Shown piece by piece: positions 18,615-27,237 of a DNA stretch of 64,000 nt. The notes beneath the pieces are model-generated. The model saw only the letters and a program-made list of their open reading frames with translations. It did no database searches and was not told the origin of the DNA. Numbering within the stretch: the first letter of the stretch is position 1; every line of letters begins with the position of its first letter. The stretch covers positions 744,001 through 808,000 of the forward strand of contig NZ_CP108423.1 of NCBI RefSeq assembly GCF_035917235.1, written 5' to 3'. A program made the translations under genes and the position numbers. Source of the stretch: Streptomyces sp. NBC_01294. Lineage in GTDB: Bacteria > Actinomycetota > Actinomycetes > Streptomycetales > Streptomycetaceae.

Positions 18615-20042
18615 TCACCCCCGGTAGGTCTCCAGCAGTCGCAGCCAGATCTCGCCGATGGTCGGGAAGGCCGGCACCGCGTGCCACAGCCGATCGATCG
18701 GGACCTCCCCCGCCACCGCGATGGTGGCCGCCTGGAGCAGTTCGGCGGCGCCCGGCCCGACGAAGGTGACCCCGAGGAGGATCTCGCGGTCGAGGTCGAC
18801 GACCATCCGGGCCCGCCCGCGGTATCCGTCGGCGTACAGCCCGGCGCCGGAGACCCTGCCCAGGTCGTAGTCGACCGCGCGCACCCGGTGCCCGGCCCGT
18901 TCCGCCCCGGCCAGGGTCAGGCCCACCGCCGCGGCCTCCGGGTCGGTGAAGACCGCCTGCGGCAGCGCGTGGGTGTCGGCGGTCGCCGTGTGCGCGCCCC
19001 AGAGAGCGGTGTCCAGCGGAGTGCCGGCCGCGCGGGCGGCGATCGCGGCGCCCACGATCCGGGCCTGGTACTTGCCCTGGTGGGTGAGGAGCGCGCGGTG
19101 GTTGACGTCCCCGGCGGCGTAGAGCCAGTCGTGCCCGGGCACCCGGCAGCTGTCGTCGACCCGGATCCACTCCCCGACCGGCAGGCCCACCGTGTCCAGC
19201 CCGATGTCCTCGGTGTGCGGGGTGCGGCCCGTGGCCATCAGCAGCTCGTCGCCCTCCAGCGTCTCGCCGCCCTCCAGCACCACCTGGACGGGGCCGGTCG
19301 AGCCGTCCCGTACGACCGCCTCGACGGTGACACCCGTACGGACCACCGCACCGGCCTCGCGCAGCGCGTCGGCGACCAGTTCTCCCGCGAAGGGCTCCAT
19401 CCGCGGCAGCAGTCCCGAGCCGCGTACGAGGACGGTGACCTGCGATCCGAGGCCCTGCCAGGCGGTGGCCATCTCGGTGGCCACCACCGAGCCGCCCACG
19501 ATCAGCAGCCGTCCGGGGGCCTCCTGCGCGGAGGTCGCCTCGCGGCTGGTCCAGGGACGGGCTCCGGCAAGCCCGGGCACGTCGGGAAGCAAGGCCCGGG
19601 TGCCGGTCGCGACGACCACCGCGTGCCGGGCCGACAGGATGTGGTGCTCGCCCTCGGGACTGGTCACGGCCACCTTGCGGACCCCGTAGAGCCGGCCGTG
19701 GCCCCGGTACACGTGGGCGCCGATCGAGTCGAGCCAGTCGACCTGGCCCTGGTCCTTCCAGTCACTGGCCCAGTAATTGCGGTGCGCGAACACCGCCGCC
19801 GTGTCCAGGGGCCCCTCGACGGCCCCCGCCAGGCCCGGCACCTGACGGGCTTCGGCCCGCGCCAGCACCGGGCGCAACAGCGCCTTGCTCGGGACGCAGG
19901 CCCAGTACGAGCACTCACCGCCCAACAGTTCGCTCTCCACCACCGCCGTGCTCAGCCCGGCGGCGCAGGTCCGGTCGGCGATGTTCTCGCCGACCGGACC
20001 CCCGCCGAGCACTACGACGTCGTACTCCACCGGTTCCGTCAT
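18615..20042 (-). CDS. Class I pyridine nucleotide-disulfide oxidoreductase
   Basis: 475 aa from ATG 20042. FAD motif VVVLGGGPVGENIAD, redox-active disulfide in GGECSYWACVPSK (C-x4-C, the mercuric reductase/dihydrolipoamide dehydrogenase spacing), NAD(P) motif LLIVGGSVVATEMA, second FAD motif LYAAGDVN and a C-terminal dimerisation domain from ~350 (QAVFTDPEAAAVGLT). The C-terminal active-site HPxxxE of true lipoamide dehydrogenases is replaced by AVPAFPTIGEIW, so it is a divergent paralogue. The thioredoxin gene is only 40 bp upstream on the same strand, so the pair may form an operon. Electron acceptor unknown. Confidence 0.87.
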   Translation of the reverse strand: MTEPVEYDVVVLGGGPVGENIADRTCAAGLSTAVVESELLGGECSYWACVPSKALLRPVLARAEARQVPGLAGAVEGPLDTAAVFAHRNYWASDWKDQGQVDWLDSIGAHVYRGHGRLYGVRKVAVTSPEGEHHILSARHAVVVATGTRALLPDVPGLAGARPWTSREATSAQEAPGRLLIVGGSVVATEMATAWQGLGSQVTVLVRGSGLLPRMEPFAGELVADALREAGAVVRTGVTVEAVVRDGSTGPVQVVLEGGETLEGDELLMATGRTPHTEDIGLDTVGLPVGEWIRVDDSCRVPGHDWLYAAGDVNHRALLTHQGKYQARIVGAAIAARAAGTPLDTALWGAHTATADTHALPQAVFTDPEAAAVGLTLAGAERAGHRVRAVDYDLGRVSGAGLYADGYRGRARMVVDLDREILLGVTFVGPGAAELLQAATIAVAGEVPIDRLWHAVPAFPTIGEIWLRLLETYRG

Positions 20043-20082
20043 ACGGGCCAGTGTCACCGCTGTCCGGCTCCACGGCGGGCAA

Positions 20083-20532
20083 TCAGGCCTCCGGCGTGCC
20101 GGGCTCCCGCGTACCGGTGCCCTGGCCGTGCCCTTCATGCCCGCCGTGCCCTTCATGGCCGCCGTGCCCGTCCTGCTGCGATGCGGCGATCTTGGCGCGC
20201 ACCTCGTCCATGTCGAGCGCACGGGCCTGCCCGATCAGGTCGGTCAGCGCCGCCTCGGGCAGTGCGCCGGGCTGGGAGAAGATGGCCACCTGGTCCCGGA
20301 CGATCATCAGGGTCGGGATCGAGGTGATCTGGAAGGCGCCGGCCAGCTCCTGCTGCGCCTCGGTGTCCACCTTGGCGAAGAGCAGATCGGGGTGGGCCTC
20401 CGAGGCCTTCTCGTAGACCGGCGCGAACTGCAGGCACGGCCGGCACCAGCCCGCCCAGAAGTCGATCAGCACGAACGCGTTCTCGCTGACCGTCTGGTCG
20501 AAATTTTCCTTGGTGAGCTCGACTGTAGCCAC
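20083..20532 (-). CDS. Thioredoxin with His/Gly-rich C-terminal tail
   Basis: 149 aa from GTG 20532 with AGGAGG ten nt upstream. Standard thioredoxin fold with active site FWAGWCRPCLQF (~residues 25-36, WCRPC rather than WCGPC) and cis-Pro in TSIPTLMIV. After ~110 residues of fold the protein continues with a helix and a tail made of DGHGGHEGHGGHEGHGQG, unusual for thioredoxins and suited to Ni/Zn/Cu binding. Upstream of a disulfide oxidoreductase on the same strand; electron transfer between them is plausible but not shown. Confidence 0.9.
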   Translation of the reverse strand: MATVELTKENFDQTVSENAFVLIDFWAGWCRPCLQFAPVYEKASEAHPDLLFAKVDTEAQQELAGAFQITSIPTLMIVRDQVAIFSQPGALPEAALTDLIGQARALDMDEVRAKIAASQQDGHGGHEGHGGHEGHGQGTGTREPGTPEA

Positions 20533-20619
20533 GGTTTCAAGACCTCCTGATTGAGCCGTCTGCTCCTTGAACGAACGACCTGCCCCAGGCATTCCGCACA
20601 GCGGAAAGCCCGACCGTGC

Positions 20620-22059
20620 CTAGAACGGATGGCCCGCGGGGGTGGTGCGGGCCGTGGTCCAGCGCAGTTCCGTGAAGGCGTCCAGATTCGCCTCGCCGCC
20701 GAAGCGGGCCCCGGTTCCCGAGGCACCGACCCCGCCGAACGGGGCGACGGCCTCGTCGTTGACCGTCTGGTCGTTGACGTGCGCGATCCCGGTCGGGATC
20801 CGCTCGGCCAAGTCGAGCCCGCGCGCCGCGTCCCGGGTCACGATGCCGAGGGACAGGCCGTACGGGCCCGCCGACGCCAGCGCCACGGCCTCCTCCTCCG
20901 TCGCGAACGACCGTACGGGCGCGACCGGGCCGAAGACCTCCTCGGCGTAGGCGGGGGTGTCGTCGGCGACGCCCGCCAGGACGGTCGGCCGGTAGAAGAG
21001 GTCCCGGTACGTGCCGCCGGCGACGAGCTTGGCCCCCTGTCCCGTGCTGGCCTCCACCAGGGCGTGTACGCGCTCCAGCTGGGCGCGGTCGATCAGCGGG
21101 CCCAGGTGGACCTTCTCGCGGTACGGGTCCCCCACGGCCAGTTCCTCGGCGCGCGCGGCGAGCCGCTCGACGTACTCGTCGTAGAGCGAGGCGTGGACGA
21201 GGTGGCGGCCCGCGGTCATGCAGATCTGGCCCTGGTGGAAGAAGGAGCCCCAGGAGGCCTGGGCGACGGCGCCCTCGATGTCGGCGTCGCGGAGCACGAC
21301 GAGGGCGGAGTTGCCGCCCAACTCCAGGTGTGCCCGCTTGAGATGACGTCCCGCCAGTTCGCCGACGGCCCGGCCCGAGGCGGTGGATCCGGTGAAGGAG
21401 ACCACCCGGACGCACGGGTCGGCGACCACGGCGGCCCCCACCTCGGCGCCACCGGGCAGGACCTGGAGCAGCCCGCTCGGCAGGCCGGCGGCGGCCAGGA
21501 CCGCGGCCAGGGCGAGGCCGCCGCAGACGACGGTGCGCCGGTCCGGCTTGAGCAGCACCGCGTTGCCGAGCGCCAGCGCGGGCGCGACCGAGCGGATCGC
21601 CAGGATCAGCGGGGCGTTGAAGGGGGCCACGACCCCGACCACCCCGGCCGGGACCCGACGGGTGAAGGACAGCCGGGGCGCCTCGCTCGGCAGCACCTGG
21701 CCGACCGGGCGCGAGGCCAGCGCGGCCGCCTCGTAGCACTCCTGCGCGGCGACGTGCAGCTCGAAGTCGGCCTTGCCGGGTATCGAGCCGGACTCGCGGA
21801 CCAGCCATTCCCGCAGCTCGTCGGCGTGCGCGGCGAACAGGTCCCCGGCGCGGCGCAGTACGGCCGCCCGCTCCGGGTGGGTGGTGCGCGCCCAGTCCTG
21901 CTGCGCCGCCCGGGCCCGTACGGCGGCCTCCGCGACGTCGGCGGGCGCGGCGAGGTCGAGGGTGGCGAGGGTGCGGCCGGTGGCGGGTTCGACGACCGGG
22001 GCGGCGCCGCCGGTGAGGGTGGGTCCGTCCTGCCAGAGCGTCGGATCGAGGAGCGGCAT
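20620..22059 (-). CDS. Aldehyde dehydrogenase (benzaldehyde dehydrogenase-like)
   Basis: 479 aa from ATG 22059. ALDH superfamily: NAD-binding APFNAPLILAIRSVAPALALGNAVLLKPD (~residues 150-180), VSFTGSTASGRAVG, catalytic Glu in LELGGNSALVVLRDAD and catalytic Cys in QGQICMTAGR (~residue 282), EEVFGPVAPV and the closing FGGVGASGTGARFGG. The set resembles vanillin/benzaldehyde dehydrogenases (GQICMT). On the same strand as the thiolase upstream, separated by 216 bp, so it could oxidise aromatic aldehydes in a ring-catabolism context, though no ring-cleavage gene is present. Confidence 0.9.
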   Translation of the reverse strand: MPLLDPTLWQDGPTLTGGAAPVVEPATGRTLATLDLAAPADVAEAAVRARAAQQDWARTTHPERAAVLRRAGDLFAAHADELREWLVRESGSIPGKADFELHVAAQECYEAAALASRPVGQVLPSEAPRLSFTRRVPAGVVGVVAPFNAPLILAIRSVAPALALGNAVLLKPDRRTVVCGGLALAAVLAAAGLPSGLLQVLPGGAEVGAAVVADPCVRVVSFTGSTASGRAVGELAGRHLKRAHLELGGNSALVVLRDADIEGAVAQASWGSFFHQGQICMTAGRHLVHASLYDEYVERLAARAEELAVGDPYREKVHLGPLIDRAQLERVHALVEASTGQGAKLVAGGTYRDLFYRPTVLAGVADDTPAYAEEVFGPVAPVRSFATEEEAVALASAGPYGLSLGIVTRDAARGLDLAERIPTGIAHVNDQTVNDEAVAPFGGVGASGTGARFGGEANLDAFTELRWTTARTTPAGHPF

Positions 22060-22219
22060 GGCGCGGGGCCTCCGGGTGGGGATGGGCGGGGCGGGGGGCG
22101 GCAGCACGCGCCATCGTGCCAGACCGGAGGCGCCACTTCTGTTCAGTTATTGGGCAGTTGACACGGAACGGTGACCGGAAACGATCGACGTCCTGGTGGC
22201 AGGGGGCAGGGCAACGGAT

Positions 22220-22255
22220 GCCGTGGACGCCGTGGACGCCGTGGATGCCGTGGAC
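22220..22255. repeat. Four copies of a 9-bp tandem repeat
   Basis: Unit gccgtggac at 22220-22255 (third copy ends t instead of c), with a degenerate fifth copy following. Lies in the 216-bp non-coding gap between the thiolase and aldehyde dehydrogenase genes. Confidence 0.8.
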
Positions 22256-22275
22256 GCAACGGACGGGGCCGTGGG

Positions 22276-23475
22276 TCAGCGCTCCAGGACGAGTGCGATG
22301 CCCTGCCCGACTCCGATGCACAGGGCCGCCATGCCGGTGCCCGAGCCCGCCGCCGCCAGCTGGTGCGCGACCGAGCCGGCCAGCCGGGCGCCCGAGGCGC
22401 CGAGCGGGTGGCCGATCGCGATGGCGCCGCCGCGCGGGTTGACCACGGCCGGGTCCAGCTCCGGCCAGGCCGCCAGACAGCCCAACGCCTGTGCGGCGAA
22501 AGCCTCGTTGAGTTCGAAGGAGGTGAGGTCGGCGAACCCGCGGCCGGCCTTGCCGAGCGCCCGCTGCACGGCGTCCACCGGGCCCAGGCCGAAGAGCTGG
22601 GGCTCGATGCCGGTGACGGCGGAGGCGCTGATCCGGGCGAGCGGCTCCCGGCCGGTGGCCGCCAGCCCCGCCTCGTCGGTCAGCAGCAGGGCGGCGGCGC
22701 CGTCGTTGAGCGGGGAGGCGTTGGCGGCGGTGACCGTGCCGGTGCCGTCGGTCCGGAAGGCGGGCCTCAGCCGGGCGAGCGCCTCGGGCGTGGAGCCCTC
22801 CCGGATGCACTCGTCGCGCACCAGGTCCACGCCGGAGTACGGGACGACCTCGTCGTCGTACAGCCCGGCGGCCCAGGCGGCGGCCGCCTTGCGGTGGCTC
22901 TCCAGGGCGAAGGCGTCCTGTGCCTCGCGGGTGATGCCGTGCTTGTCGGCGACGAGTTCGGCGCCCTCGCCGAGCGAGCCGGTCCACTCCTCGGGCATCC
23001 GCGGGTTGGTCATCCGCCACCCGAGGGTGGTGGACCACATCTGCTGGTGCCCGGCGGGGTAGGCCCGTTCGGGCTTCTGCACCACCCAGGGGGCGCGGCT
23101 CATCGACTCGACGCCGCCGGCGATGGCCACGGAGGCGTCACCCAGCGCGATGGCGCGGGCGGCCTGGATCACGGCTTCGAGGCCGGACCCGCAGAGCCGG
23201 TTGACGGTCACCCCGGGCACGCTCACCGGCAGCCCCGCCAGCAGCACGGCCATGCGGGCCACGTCCCGGTTGTCCTCGCCCGCGCCGTTGGCGTCGCCGA
23301 AGACGACGTCGTCGATCCGGGCCGGGTCGAGGTCGGGCGTACGGTCCACCAGCGCGCGCACCACGTGCGCGGCCAGGTCGTCGGGCCGGACCCCGGCCAG
23401 GGCGCCGCCGAACTTGCCGATCGGGGTGCGGACGGCGTCGACGACGTAGACGTCGCGGACGGTGCGGATGCTCAT
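22276..23475 (-). CDS. Thiolase family acetyl-CoA acyltransferase
   Basis: 399 aa from ATG 23475. All thiolase landmarks are present: nucleophile Cys in VNRLCGSGLEAVIQAAR (~residue 91), VESMSRAPW, His in GGAIAIGHPLGASGAR (~residue 355) and second catalytic Cys in MAALCIGVGQG (~385). Sequence style (MWSTTLGWRMTNP, NDGAAALLL) resembles beta-ketoadipyl-CoA/acetyl-CoA acetyltransferases of degradative type. The neighbouring aldehyde dehydrogenase on the same strand supports catabolism, but substrate length cannot be read from sequence. Confidence 0.92.
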   Translation of the reverse strand: MSIRTVRDVYVVDAVRTPIGKFGGALAGVRPDDLAAHVVRALVDRTPDLDPARIDDVVFGDANGAGEDNRDVARMAVLLAGLPVSVPGVTVNRLCGSGLEAVIQAARAIALGDASVAIAGGVESMSRAPWVVQKPERAYPAGHQQMWSTTLGWRMTNPRMPEEWTGSLGEGAELVADKHGITREAQDAFALESHRKAAAAWAAGLYDDEVVPYSGVDLVRDECIREGSTPEALARLRPAFRTDGTGTVTAANASPLNDGAAALLLTDEAGLAATGREPLARISASAVTGIEPQLFGLGPVDAVQRALGKAGRGFADLTSFELNEAFAAQALGCLAAWPELDPAVVNPRGGAIAIGHPLGASGARLAGSVAHQLAAAGSGTGMAALCIGVGQGIALVLER

Positions 23476-23667
23476 GGGGGCTCTCCTGGGCGGATCCGTA
23501 CGGGCGGTGGCGCGTCGGTGCCGGTGTGGGCACCCGGACACGCCACCGGGCACGCCCGGTGGGGCGCGCCCGCAGTCTCCTTCCGCACGTCACCGCCTGT
23601 CAACGGCTCCCCCTCGGCCGGCCGGGCCGGGGCTCCGCCGGGCACGGCCGGGCACGGCCGGGCGCCG

Positions 23668-24717
23668 TCAGGTCGACTCCCGGTGGATGGCCGTGGCCGC
23701 CATCAGATCGTGCCGTTCGGTGGCCTCCGACGGCTCGCGCACCGCGTGGTCCACCAGCGACGCCAGGTGGTCGCCGGTCGGCATCCGGATCTGCACGGTG
23801 CTCAGCCGGGGCCGCAGCAGCCGCCCGATGAGCAGGTCGTCGGCGCCGATGACGGCCACGTCCTCGGGAATGCGCAGCCCCTCGTCCTGGAAGGCCCGCA
23901 TCAGCAGCATCGCGTACTCGTCGTTGTACGCGAACACCGCGTCCAGGCCGAGCCCGCGCCAGCGGGCCGCGAGGGCCGCGGCCGATTCCTCGGTGTAGGC
24001 CATCGGGAGGGCCTCGACCTCGGCGCCCGCCACCGAGCGTGCCCCCGCCAGCCGGGGCGCGGAGAACAGCTCCAGCCCCTCCTCCTCCGGGACGACCACG
24101 CCGATCCGCCGCCGGCCGCGCTCGACCAGGTGGGCGGCGGCGCGGGTGCCGACCTCCTGCTGGTCCATGACCAGCGCGTGCGCTCCCTGCACGCCGACCG
24201 GCCCCATGGTGATCACCGCGCGGGCCCCGGCCCGCTTGAGGGTGGCGACGTTGTGCGCGGAGAGCGTGATCTCGCCGAGGGATATCACCGCCACCGGACG
24301 CAGCTCCGCCCACGCCCGTACGGCCTCGTCGCCGCTGAGCCCGAGGCTCCCGTACTGGACCACGGTGTAGTCGAGGCGGCGCAGCGCCCACTGGAGTTCG
24401 TTGAGGAAGGTGCTGTACAGCGGCCCGATCGGCACGTGCGGGGTGGGCAGCAGCACGATCCGGGTATGCCCGGCGCGCAGGCTGCGGGCGGCCGCGTGCG
24501 GGACGTAGCCGAGTTCCTCGGCGGCCTCGCGGACCTTGCGGCGGGTCGGCTCGCTGATGCGCACGGCTTCCGCGTTGTTCAGCACGTACGAGACCGTCGC
24601 GCGCGACACGCCCGCGCGGCGGGCCACGTCCGCACTGGTCGGGACGGGGGGTGGCGGCGGCGTGGAGGATCCGGAGGCCGGGGTCGGCGGCTTCGGCGCT
24701 TTCGATGACTGAGACAT
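23668..24717 (-). CDS. LacI family transcriptional regulator
   Basis: 349 aa. After a Pro/Ser-rich leader of ~25 residues comes the LacI helix-turn-helix (TSADVARRAGVSRATVSYVLNN) and hinge helix (PHAAARSLRAG), then a periplasmic-binding-protein-like sensor domain (~80-340) with VFAYNDEYAMLLMRAFQDEGLRIPEDVAVIGADD. Divergent from an MFS transporter, with a perfect 9-bp-arm palindrome between them. Effector probably a small carbohydrate or related molecule exported or imported by that transporter. Confidence 0.92.
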   Translation of the reverse strand: MSQSSKAPKPPTPASGSSTPPPPPVPTSADVARRAGVSRATVSYVLNNAEAVRISEPTRRKVREAAEELGYVPHAAARSLRAGHTRIVLLPTPHVPIGPLYSTFLNELQWALRRLDYTVVQYGSLGLSGDEAVRAWAELRPVAVISLGEITLSAHNVATLKRAGARAVITMGPVGVQGAHALVMDQQEVGTRAAAHLVERGRRRIGVVVPEEEGLELFSAPRLAGARSVAGAEVEALPMAYTEESAAALAARWRGLGLDAVFAYNDEYAMLLMRAFQDEGLRIPEDVAVIGADDLLIGRLLRPRLSTVQIRMPTGDHLASLVDHAVREPSEATERHDLMAATAIHREST

Positions 24718-24787
24718 TGCCGTGGCATCTTTCCAGACCGATTGCGGCCCAGGGCTAGCGGATGGCCTGAATCGAATGCTACACAGT

Positions 24788-24816
24788 GGTTACACGAGTC
24801 GTTGACACGTGTAACC
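24788..24816. promoter_or_regulatory. Palindromic operator between lacI-type gene and MFS gene
   Basis: Perfect arms ggttacacg (24788-24796) and cgtgtaacc (24808-24816), 11-bp spacer. A partial extra half site (gctacac) lies just left. The position 71 bp from the regulator start fits autorepression and control of the divergent transporter. Confidence 0.7.
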
Positions 24817-24986
24817 ATGGCGTCGCATCCTCCTCGGCCGGATGTGGCACCGCACGTGTCCCGCACGTGTCCCGTCGTGCCGCCGCCCCGTCGCGCTCCG
24901 TCGCACCCCCGCCGTCGCGACGGGGCGGCGCGCACCCCCCGCCCCCCGACTCGCCTCATCCACCCTCATCCGCCCAGGAGGGCACC

Positions 24987-26243
24987 GTGGCCCTTTCCTC
25001 CCCCGGCACCGGCTCCACCACCGACGCGTCCGACGGGTCCGACGGGTCCGACCCCGGACGGCGCGGGATGCTCCCCCTGCTGCTCGTCGGCAACAGCGCC
25101 ATGTACGCGCTCTACGTCGGCGTGGCCGGCGTCCTGCTCGCACTCCAGGTCGAGGACATCGATCCGGCGAACAAGGTGGCGAACTTCGGCCTGATAGCAG
25201 GGGTGTCGGCGATATTCGCCACGGTCTTCAACCCCGTCGCCGGCGCCCTGTCCGACCGCAGCGGGCGGCGCAACCCGTGGATCCTCGGCGGCGGGCTCGC
25301 CGCCGTACCGGCGATGTTCCTGCTCGGCTTCGCCGACACCATCCTGCTGATCACCATCGCCTGGTGCCTCGGACAGGCCGTCATGAACGTCTACCAGGCG
25401 GCCATCACCTCCGTGGTCCCCGACCGGGTGCCCATGAGCGCCCGCGGCAGGGCCTCCGCGGCCGTGGGCCTCGGCCTTCCCTTCGGTTCCACGCTCGGCG
25501 CGCTGATCGGGGCGGCCTTCTCCGAGGACTACCGCACCGGGTACCTCGTCTTCGGCGCGCTCGTGGCGGGCGCCGCGGTCCTCTTCACCGCCTGCAGCCG
25601 CGAGCAGCGGCTGCCGGCCCGCGCCCCGCTGCCCGTCAAGGCCCAGCTCACCGCTTTCGCGAGCGCGCTCCGCGACCACGACTTCCGGTGGGCCTTCATC
25701 GGGCGGGCGCTGCTCGTCCTCGGGTACTTCGCGGTCAGCGGCTACCAGCTCTACATCCTGCAGGACCACACGGTGCTGCCCGACGGCATGAAGCCGGAGG
25801 CCGCGGTGGCGGTGATGATGCCGCTCACGAGCGTGGCGATGGTCGTCTCCACGGTCCTCGGCGGGTACCTCTCCGACCGGTTCGACCGCCGCAAGCTCTT
25901 CGTCGGCGCCTCCGCCCTCCTGTCGGCCGTCGCCCTCGTCATCCCGGCCGTGTCGACCAACTGGACCGCGATGCTGGCCTTCGCCGTGGTCAACGGGCTG
26001 GCGTTCGGCTGCTACATGGCGGTGGACACCGCGCTCGTGACGATGGTGCTCCCCAAGGCCGAGGACGCGGCCCGGGACATGGGCGTGCTCAACATCGCCA
26101 ACGCCGGGCCGCAGATCATCGCGCCGTTCATCGCCTCGGTGATCGTGTCGTTCAGCGGCGGGTACACCGCGCTGTTCATCGTCGCGGCCGTGCTGGCGGT
26201 GGCCGGCGCCCTGGCGGTGAAGCCGATCCGCGGCGTGCGCTGA
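24987..26243 (+). CDS. MFS transporter
   Basis: 418 aa from GTG 24987 (CAGGAGGGC upstream). About 12 hydrophobic helices; the loop 2-3 signature GALSDRSGRRNPWILGGG and its echo GGYLSDRFDRRKLFVGAS in the second half are diagnostic of the major facilitator superfamily. Short Asp/Ser/Gly-rich N-terminus. The family resembles GPH-like sugar or multidrug carriers; the LacI regulator next door favours a sugar-type substrate. Upstream in-frame sequence to 24786 overlaps the operator and is unlikely to be coding. Confidence 0.9.
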   Translation: MALSSPGTGSTTDASDGSDGSDPGRRGMLPLLLVGNSAMYALYVGVAGVLLALQVEDIDPANKVANFGLIAGVSAIFATVFNPVAGALSDRSGRRNPWILGGGLAAVPAMFLLGFADTILLITIAWCLGQAVMNVYQAAITSVVPDRVPMSARGRASAAVGLGLPFGSTLGALIGAAFSEDYRTGYLVFGALVAGAAVLFTACSREQRLPARAPLPVKAQLTAFASALRDHDFRWAFIGRALLVLGYFAVSGYQLYILQDHTVLPDGMKPEAAVAVMMPLTSVAMVVSTVLGGYLSDRFDRRKLFVGASALLSAVALVIPAVSTNWTAMLAFAVVNGLAFGCYMAVDTALVTMVLPKAEDAARDMGVLNIANAGPQIIAPFIASVIVSFSGGYTALFIVAAVLAVAGALAVKPIRGVR

Positions 26244-26424
26244 CCGGCGCCCGCAGCAGCGGCCCGTACCGGCGACCCGCACCGGCAGCCCGCACCGACC
26301 TCCCGCACCCTGACCCGGAATTTCCTTTCCCCGAACCACCGTTGTTCCGCTGACCTGTTGACCCGTCGAGCCGTCGGCACCGTCGACCCGCGACGTCGCC
26401 GCCACCATGGAGAGAGGCACCACC

Positions 26425-27129
26425 GTGCAGCTGCACACCCAGACCTGGGGCGAGGGCGACCGCATCGCCCTCCTGATCCACGGCATCATGGCCGATCACC
26501 GGACCTGGCGCCGGGTCGGCCCCGCCCTCGCCGACCGCGGCTACCGCGTCATCGCCGTGGACCTGCGCGGCCACGGGGCCAGCGGCCGCGGCGAGTACAG
26601 CCCCCAGCTCTACGCGGACGACGTCGTCGAGACGCTGCCGGCCGGCGCCGAGCTCGCCATCGGTCACTCCCTCGGCGGCCTGACCCTCTCGCTCGCCGTG
26701 GACCGGCTGAAGCCGCGGCGGGCGGTCTTCTCCGACCCGGCATGGCACCTGGCCGCCCCGGTCGAGGGCTTCGGTCCGGAGATGCTGGCGCAGTTCAAGA
26801 CGGCGACCCGGGAGGAGATCCGGGCGATGAGCCCGCGCTGGGAGGAGGTGGACGTCGACATCGAGCTGGCGACCCTGGCGCTGTGGGACGAGCGGACCGC
26901 ACTGAGCCTCGCCCCGCTGTTCGGCGCCGACCTGCTGCCGGCCGCCCCGGTGGTTCCCTCGCTCGTGCAGCTCGCCGACCCGAGCATCCTGATCAACGAA
27001 GAGCGGGCGCGGACGCTCAAGAGCCGCGGTTTCGAGGTGCGTTCGGTCGCGGGGGCCGGACACACGATCCACCGGGACGACTTCGACGGGTTCATGGCCT
27101 CCCTCGAGGACTGGATCCAGGGGGTCTGA
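26425..27129 (+). CDS. Alpha/beta hydrolase
   Basis: 234 aa from GTG 26425, chosen because GGAGAGAGG lies six nt upstream; an ATG at 26407 would add six residues without a ribosome site. Fold markers: oxyanion LLIHGIMADHRTW, strand/turn VIAVDLRGHGASG, nucleophile elbow AIGHSLGGLTLSLAV (Ser ~residue 86) and C-terminal His in GAGHTIHRDDFDGFM. Likely esterase/lactonase; substrate unknown. Downstream of the MFS gene on the same strand but 181 bp away, so possibly its own transcript. Confidence 0.88.
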   Translation: MQLHTQTWGEGDRIALLIHGIMADHRTWRRVGPALADRGYRVIAVDLRGHGASGRGEYSPQLYADDVVETLPAGAELAIGHSLGGLTLSLAVDRLKPRRAVFSDPAWHLAAPVEGFGPEMLAQFKTATREEIRAMSPRWEEVDVDIELATLALWDERTALSLAPLFGADLLPAAPVVPSLVQLADPSILINEERARTLKSRGFEVRSVAGAGHTIHRDDFDGFMASLEDWIQGV

Positions 27130-27163
27130 ATCCAGGGCCTGAATCCAGGGTCCGAATCCAGGG
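27113..27163. repeat. Imperfect tandem repeat after the hydrolase gene
   Basis: The decamer gaatccaggg recurs at 27128-27137, 27141-27150 and 27154-27163 (13-bp period), preceded by a variant ggatccaggg overlapping the hydrolase stop. No coding or clear terminator structure. Confidence 0.7.
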
Positions 27164-27208
27164 GGTCCGGACCTGGCCGCTCGCGTCCGCTCCCCGCTAC
27201 CGTCTTCC

Positions 27209-27220
27209 TACCGATCGGTA
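27209..27220. promoter_or_regulatory. TACCGATCGGTA palindrome upstream of the amidase
   Basis: Perfect 12-bp palindrome 17 bp before the amidase ATG. This core is typical of TetR/AcrR-type operators in Actinobacteria; no TetR gene lies beside it, so control in trans is suggested. Confidence 0.5.
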
Positions 27221-27237
27221 ATGGGGAGTGGTGCGCG

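Noticed and set aside
20620..23475. Aromatic degradation operon
   Set aside because: Aldehyde dehydrogenase and thiolase are on one strand but separated by 216 bp, with no dioxygenase, CoA transferase or ring-cleavage gene nearby; kept as two separate catabolic genes.
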